A program made the position numbers and the translations under genes. A stretch of DNA of 63,655 nucleotides from Acidobacteriota bacterium (GTDB taxonomy: Bacteria; Acidobacteriota; Thermoanaerobaculia; Multivoradales; SZUA-115): assembly GCA_024277255.1 (NCBI GenBank), contig JAJRVQ010000091.1, positions 1 to 63,655 of the forward strand. The letters are read 5' to 3'. The notes under the pieces are model-generated. The model did not search any database. It had not been told where the DNA came from and saw nothing but the letters and a program-made list of their open reading frames with translations. Shown in pieces: positions 60,964 to 63,655 of the stretch; position 1 is the first letter of the stretch, and the number at the start of each line of letters is the position of its first letter.

Positions 60964-62274
60964 GTGACCTGCACTAAACGATGGATGATCTGGATATTTG
61001 GCCTGACTATTCTGCTGGCGGCCGCCCCCGCGCTGCAGGCCACCGAGGGAATGTACCTGGTGGGCTATGGAGCCGAGTCGATCGGCCGCGGTGGTGCCAA
61101 CCTAGCGGTTTCTGATCGCAGCTTGGCCATCAATTTCAATCCGGCCGGCATTAGCCAGCTACAGGGAAGACACTACTCGCTGAGTCTCGCGGTTCTTGCG
61201 CCGTCGCTCGATTTTGAGAATATGGTCAACGGACCCATAGGCGGTGAAGATACGTTCTTTCCTCTGCCGGCCTTCGCCTACGTTCGAGGGGCCAAGGACT
61301 CACCCTGGAGCTGGGGGATCGGCTTTGTCGCTCAAGGAGGTATGGGCGCTGAGTTCCGGGATGTGAATACCTTTTTTGGTACCCGTGATCGGACCTTCTC
61401 CGAGGTCCGTTTCGCAACCCTGGTGCCGACCGTCGCCTATGCCATCAACGAAGACATGGCGGTAGGGGCGGCCCTTAACATCGGATGGGGAGACGTCGCC
61501 TTCGAGTTCTTCCCGGAGACCTCGTTCTTCAACGCGGCCGATCCGGCGATGAGCTTCTTCGGTCTCGATATGGAGGCGGCTGGCGGTCTGCAGACCAACC
61601 TCCGGCTTGGCTGGTGGTGGAGGCCGGATCCCAAGTTTACTGTCGGCTTGATCTATCAGACCGAGACGAATAGTAACTTTGAGAGCGGCGACATGCTGGT
61701 CAACTTCACCAACCATCCGTTCATCGGCCAGAAAGTGGGCTACACTGCCCATGTCGACGACTTTACATTCGCCGCCGTGGCGGGTGTCGGCCTGGGTATT
61801 CGCGTCAGCGAGAAGACGCTTCTTGCGGTGGATGTCAAGCGTAACTTCTGGGCCAGTGCCATTGATGTGATTCAGGTTGTCGCCGAGAATCCCGAAGTTG
61901 CGGGAGCGCCGCCTCAGCTGGTCATCCCCTTCGTTTTCAATTGGAAAGACCAGTGGGTCTACAACGTGGGAGTCGACTATCGGGCATCGGACCGGTGGAC
62001 CCTTCGCGGTGGCTACAGCTACGGTGAGAATCCGGTTCCGGACGATACGCTCAACCCTCTCTTCCCTGCCACCGTGGAGAATCACGTTTCCTTTGGCTTC
62101 GGCTACCTCAAGGGCAACAGAATCTGGAATTTCGCCATTGAACGAGCCTTCGAGGCGGACAACGTCAACAACAACCAGAATCCAATGGTCAACCCCTTCG
62201 GACCCGGATCGCGGGTGAAACACGACCAATGGACCATCTCGCTAGGCGCCTCCTGGGCACTGGACCGCAAGTGA
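60964..62274 (+). CDS. FadL/OmpP1/TodX-type outer-membrane channel
   Basis: A 436-residue protein. GTG 60964 has AAAGGAGG upstream; an ATG at 60985 is the alternative. Signal peptide WIFGLTILLAAAPALQA, then the FadL hallmark (EGMYLVGYGAESIGRGGANLAVSD...AINFNPAGIS with NPA) and a long barrel ending SWALDRK. FadL channels let hydrophobic compounds across the outer membrane. Its place in this cluster suggests uptake of sulfur or polysulfide, which is inference. Confidence 0.88.
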   Translation: MTCTKRWMIWIFGLTILLAAAPALQATEGMYLVGYGAESIGRGGANLAVSDRSLAINFNPAGISQLQGRHYSLSLAVLAPSLDFENMVNGPIGGEDTFFPLPAFAYVRGAKDSPWSWGIGFVAQGGMGAEFRDVNTFFGTRDRTFSEVRFATLVPTVAYAINEDMAVGAALNIGWGDVAFEFFPETSFFNAADPAMSFFGLDMEAAGGLQTNLRLGWWWRPDPKFTVGLIYQTETNSNFESGDMLVNFTNHPFIGQKVGYTAHVDDFTFAAVAGVGLGIRVSEKTLLAVDVKRNFWASAIDVIQVVAENPEVAGAPPQLVIPFVFNWKDQWVYNVGVDYRASDRWTLRGGYSYGENPVPDDTLNPLFPATVENHVSFGFGYLKGNRIWNFAIERAFEADNVNNNQNPMVNPFGPGSRVKHDQWTISLGASWALDRK

Positions 62275-62300
62275 GAATTGCGGAGATGAGGAGATTCATC

Positions 62301-62702
62301 ATGAGAAGACTCGTGGTTTTGGTCAGTGCCTGTGCGGTCGTCGTTGCCCTGTTCTGGCCGAGAGTCACCGTCATCGCCTCGAACGAGATCGCCGAACAGG
62401 TGGACTTGGCTTGCACTAGTTGCCATGACAAGCCGGGCAGCAAGCTGATGACCGATCGGGGCAAGTACTACGACCTGATGGGAACCTTCGATGGCTACGA
62501 AAAGGTGATCAACACCTTTGGCAAGTGTACGACTTGCCACGTCAAGAAGCCGGGATCGATGAGGCTGACCAGGATGGGTAAGAGGTACTACGACCTGGTC
62601 AACAGCATGGAGGGATTGAAGGCCCTGCTCGAGGGTGAACACCCGGTAAGAACTCCACCTGAGGAGGAGTCACCTCCGGCGGAGGGTGACGGCGGGAACT
62701 GA
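62301..62702 (+). CDS. Exported diheme cytochrome c with tandem motif
   Basis: A 133-residue protein. ATG 62301 is preferred to ATG 62286 because GAGGAG lies eight bases before it; both give a signal peptide (VVLVSACAVVVALFW). Two heme c sites, CTSCH (38-42) and CTTCH (76-80), each sit in a repeat of about 38 residues: CxxCH, then KPGS, then GK-YYDLM/V. The C-terminus is acidic and Pro-rich. No axial Met is fixed in position; LM and LT after the motifs leave ligation open. It should carry electrons in the periplasm. Confidence 0.86.
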   Translation: MRRLVVLVSACAVVVALFWPRVTVIASNEIAEQVDLACTSCHDKPGSKLMTDRGKYYDLMGTFDGYEKVINTFGKCTTCHVKKPGSMRLTRMGKRYYDLVNSMEGLKALLEGEHPVRTPPEEESPPAEGDGGN

Positions 62703-62723
62703 AGTTAATTCGCCCAAGGAAGC

Positions 62724-62761
62724 GAAATCCTCAGGTGGCATTCATGCTGCCTGAGGATTTC
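62724..62761. terminator. Bidirectional terminator-like hairpin
   Basis: GAAATCCTCAGG (62724-62735) pairs perfectly with CCTGAGGATTTC (62750-62761), with further pairing inside the loop (GCA/TGC). It lies between convergent genes, 22 bases after the cytochrome stop. Short T-containing tails are present on both sides. Confidence 0.7.
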
Positions 62762-62794
62762 TTGCTTGCAGCCACGGGTGGCGTGCTAGGCGGA

Positions 62795-63655
62795 TCAGGG
62801 CGGCGGTCCGGCGAGCAACTGGCGCATGTAGTTGACCCGCTCGTAGACCGTGGGATCGGGGCAGCACAGGAGGTTCATCGAACCGCGCAGCCCTTCGAGT
62901 GAGTCATAGCGGTGCTCATCGAGCCACTCCTCGAACTGCGTCAGCATGGTGCGCAAGTGGTCGGGACCGTTGCGCAAGAGCGCCGAGACGACCTGAACCG
63001 CGTGCGCTCCCGCCATCACGGACTTGACCACGTCGATGCCGTCGTGAACGCCGCCGGTGACGGCGAGCGGGGTCTTGACCCGGCAGGAAAGGATCGCCAG
63101 CCAATGCAGCCGCAGGGGCAATTCTGCGGAACTCGACAGGTGCAGCGAGCGCTCGAGTTCGAGTTCTTCGACATCGATGTCCGGCTGGTAGAAGCGGTTG
63201 AACAGAATCAACCCGTCAGCGCCCGCCTCCACCAGACGATTCGCCAGGTGTACCGGTGCTGTATGGAATGCCGAGAGCTTGACGGCGACCGGCAGGGAGG
63301 TGTGCTGCTTGATCGCCGCGACCATCTCGACCAGCCGTCCCTCGAGCATCGCCGCGTCGAGTTGGGGGTCGGTCGGCACGTCGTAGGCATTGATCTCCAG
63401 AGCGTCGGCCCCGGCTTGCTCGATCTGCTCCGCGTAGGCCAGCCAACGCCCTTCGCTGGTGCCGTTGAGCGAGGCGATGAGCGGTACCCCGATCGCAGCA
63501 CGAATCGAGCGTATCTGTTCCAAATACTCGTCGGGACCGAGGCTGAACTCGTCCGGTTCGGGCAGATAGGAGAGGGCTTCGGCGAAGGCCTCCATGGGGG
63601 CGTCGATCGAGGTGGAGATGGCGATCTCCTCGGCCATGATCTGTTCCTCGAACAA
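62795..63655 (-). CDS. Dihydroorotate-dehydrogenase-like flavoprotein, 5' end outside the window
   Basis: A 286-residue C-terminal part; the frame is still open at the window edge, and about 45 N-terminal residues are missing. The TIM-barrel features are IGVPLIASLNG, ALEINAYDVPTDPQ, LPVAVKLSAFH (FMN/substrate Lys), GADGLILFNRFYQPD and TGGVHDGIDVVKSVMAGAHAVQVVSALL. This is the PyrD-like family that differs from true PyrD and whose substrate is unknown. It converges on the cytochrome gene across the terminator. Confidence 0.85.
   Translation of the reverse strand: MFEEQIMAEEIAISTSIDAPMEAFAEALSYLPEPDEFSLGPDEYLEQIRSIRAAIGVPLIASLNGTSEGRWLAYAEQIEQAGADALEINAYDVPTDPQLDAAMLEGRLVEMVAAIKQHTSLPVAVKLSAFHTAPVHLANRLVEAGADGLILFNRFYQPDIDVEELELERSLHLSSSAELPLRLHWLAILSCRVKTPLAVTGGVHDGIDVVKSVMAGAHAVQVVSALLRNGPDHLRTMLTQFEEWLDEHRYDSLEGLRGSMNLLCCPDPTVYERVNYMRQLLAGPPP

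Overview
This 63.7 kb window is a GC-rich chromosomal stretch from a Gram-negative bacterium. Two beta-barrel outer-membrane proteins, several signal peptides, Tat export and a periplasmic respiratory complex support that. The mix of genes (an RHS protein, DUF3857/transglutaminase proteins, a group 3d-type [NiFe] hydrogenase, an archaeal-style indolepyruvate oxidoreductase plus ADP-forming acyl-CoA synthetase, OPT and OFA transporters) resembles Acidobacteriota such as Thermoanaerobaculia. That placement is inference only; no rRNA or marker gene is in the window.

Layout. 1-2.1 kb: the 3' end of an RHS polymorphic-toxin gene with two small unknown genes behind it. 2.3-6.1 kb: a tandem pair of exported transglutaminase-fold proteins, the first with its catalytic Cys and His replaced. 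6.1-10 kb (minus): methyltransferase, O-antigen ligase-like protein and an exported alpha/beta hydrolase. 10-19.9 kb (minus): OPT transporter, GCS2-CBS fusion, single-domain globin, OFA-family MFS carrier, acyl-CoA ligase and malic enzyme. 20.2-23.5 kb (plus): porin and acetyl-CoA synthetase. 23.5-28.5 kb (minus): CBS protein, IorA, IorB and a fused ADP-forming acyl-CoA synthetase, a route that turns 2-oxoacids into acids with ATP and reduced ferredoxin.

28.7-40.7 kb is an NAD-linked hydrogenase locus: hoxFUYH, a maturation protease, a receiver protein, a convergent histidine kinase, then hypF-C-D-E. The missing maturation genes hypA and hypB, with a His-rich nickel-permease-like gene, lie at 46.9-48.7 kb on the other strand. 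Between and beyond the two halves (42.1-49.5 kb) sits a dense toxin-antitoxin block: ParDE, two near-identical VapC/FitA-type pairs, DUF433/DUF5615, MntA/HepT, UPF0175 with a broken DUF3368 toxin, a MazEF-like pair and AbrB/VapC. A short repeat (core TGGCGGTCATCTAGT) recurs eight times, always in the same orientation, at the boundaries of these pairs. The arrangement looks like a cassette array, and two toxin genes are damaged at or near its boundaries. A decayed tRNA-like sequence lies at its right edge. This is the most unusual part of the window.

49.9-51 kb holds an exported protein with a 13-cysteine C-terminal domain that recalls halocin C8 precursors, plus a small membrane protein. 51.1-54 kb (minus) is pntA1-pntA2-pntB transhydrogenase. 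54.6-62.7 kb (plus) is a sulfur-respiration-like cluster: Tat-exported molybdopterin enzyme, four-cluster ferredoxin, NrfD membrane anchor, split YeeE/YedE transporter, rhodanese-like protein with Cys replaced by Ser, DUF302 protein, FadL-type barrel and a diheme cytochrome. A dihydroorotate-dehydrogenase-like gene enters from the right edge on the minus strand.
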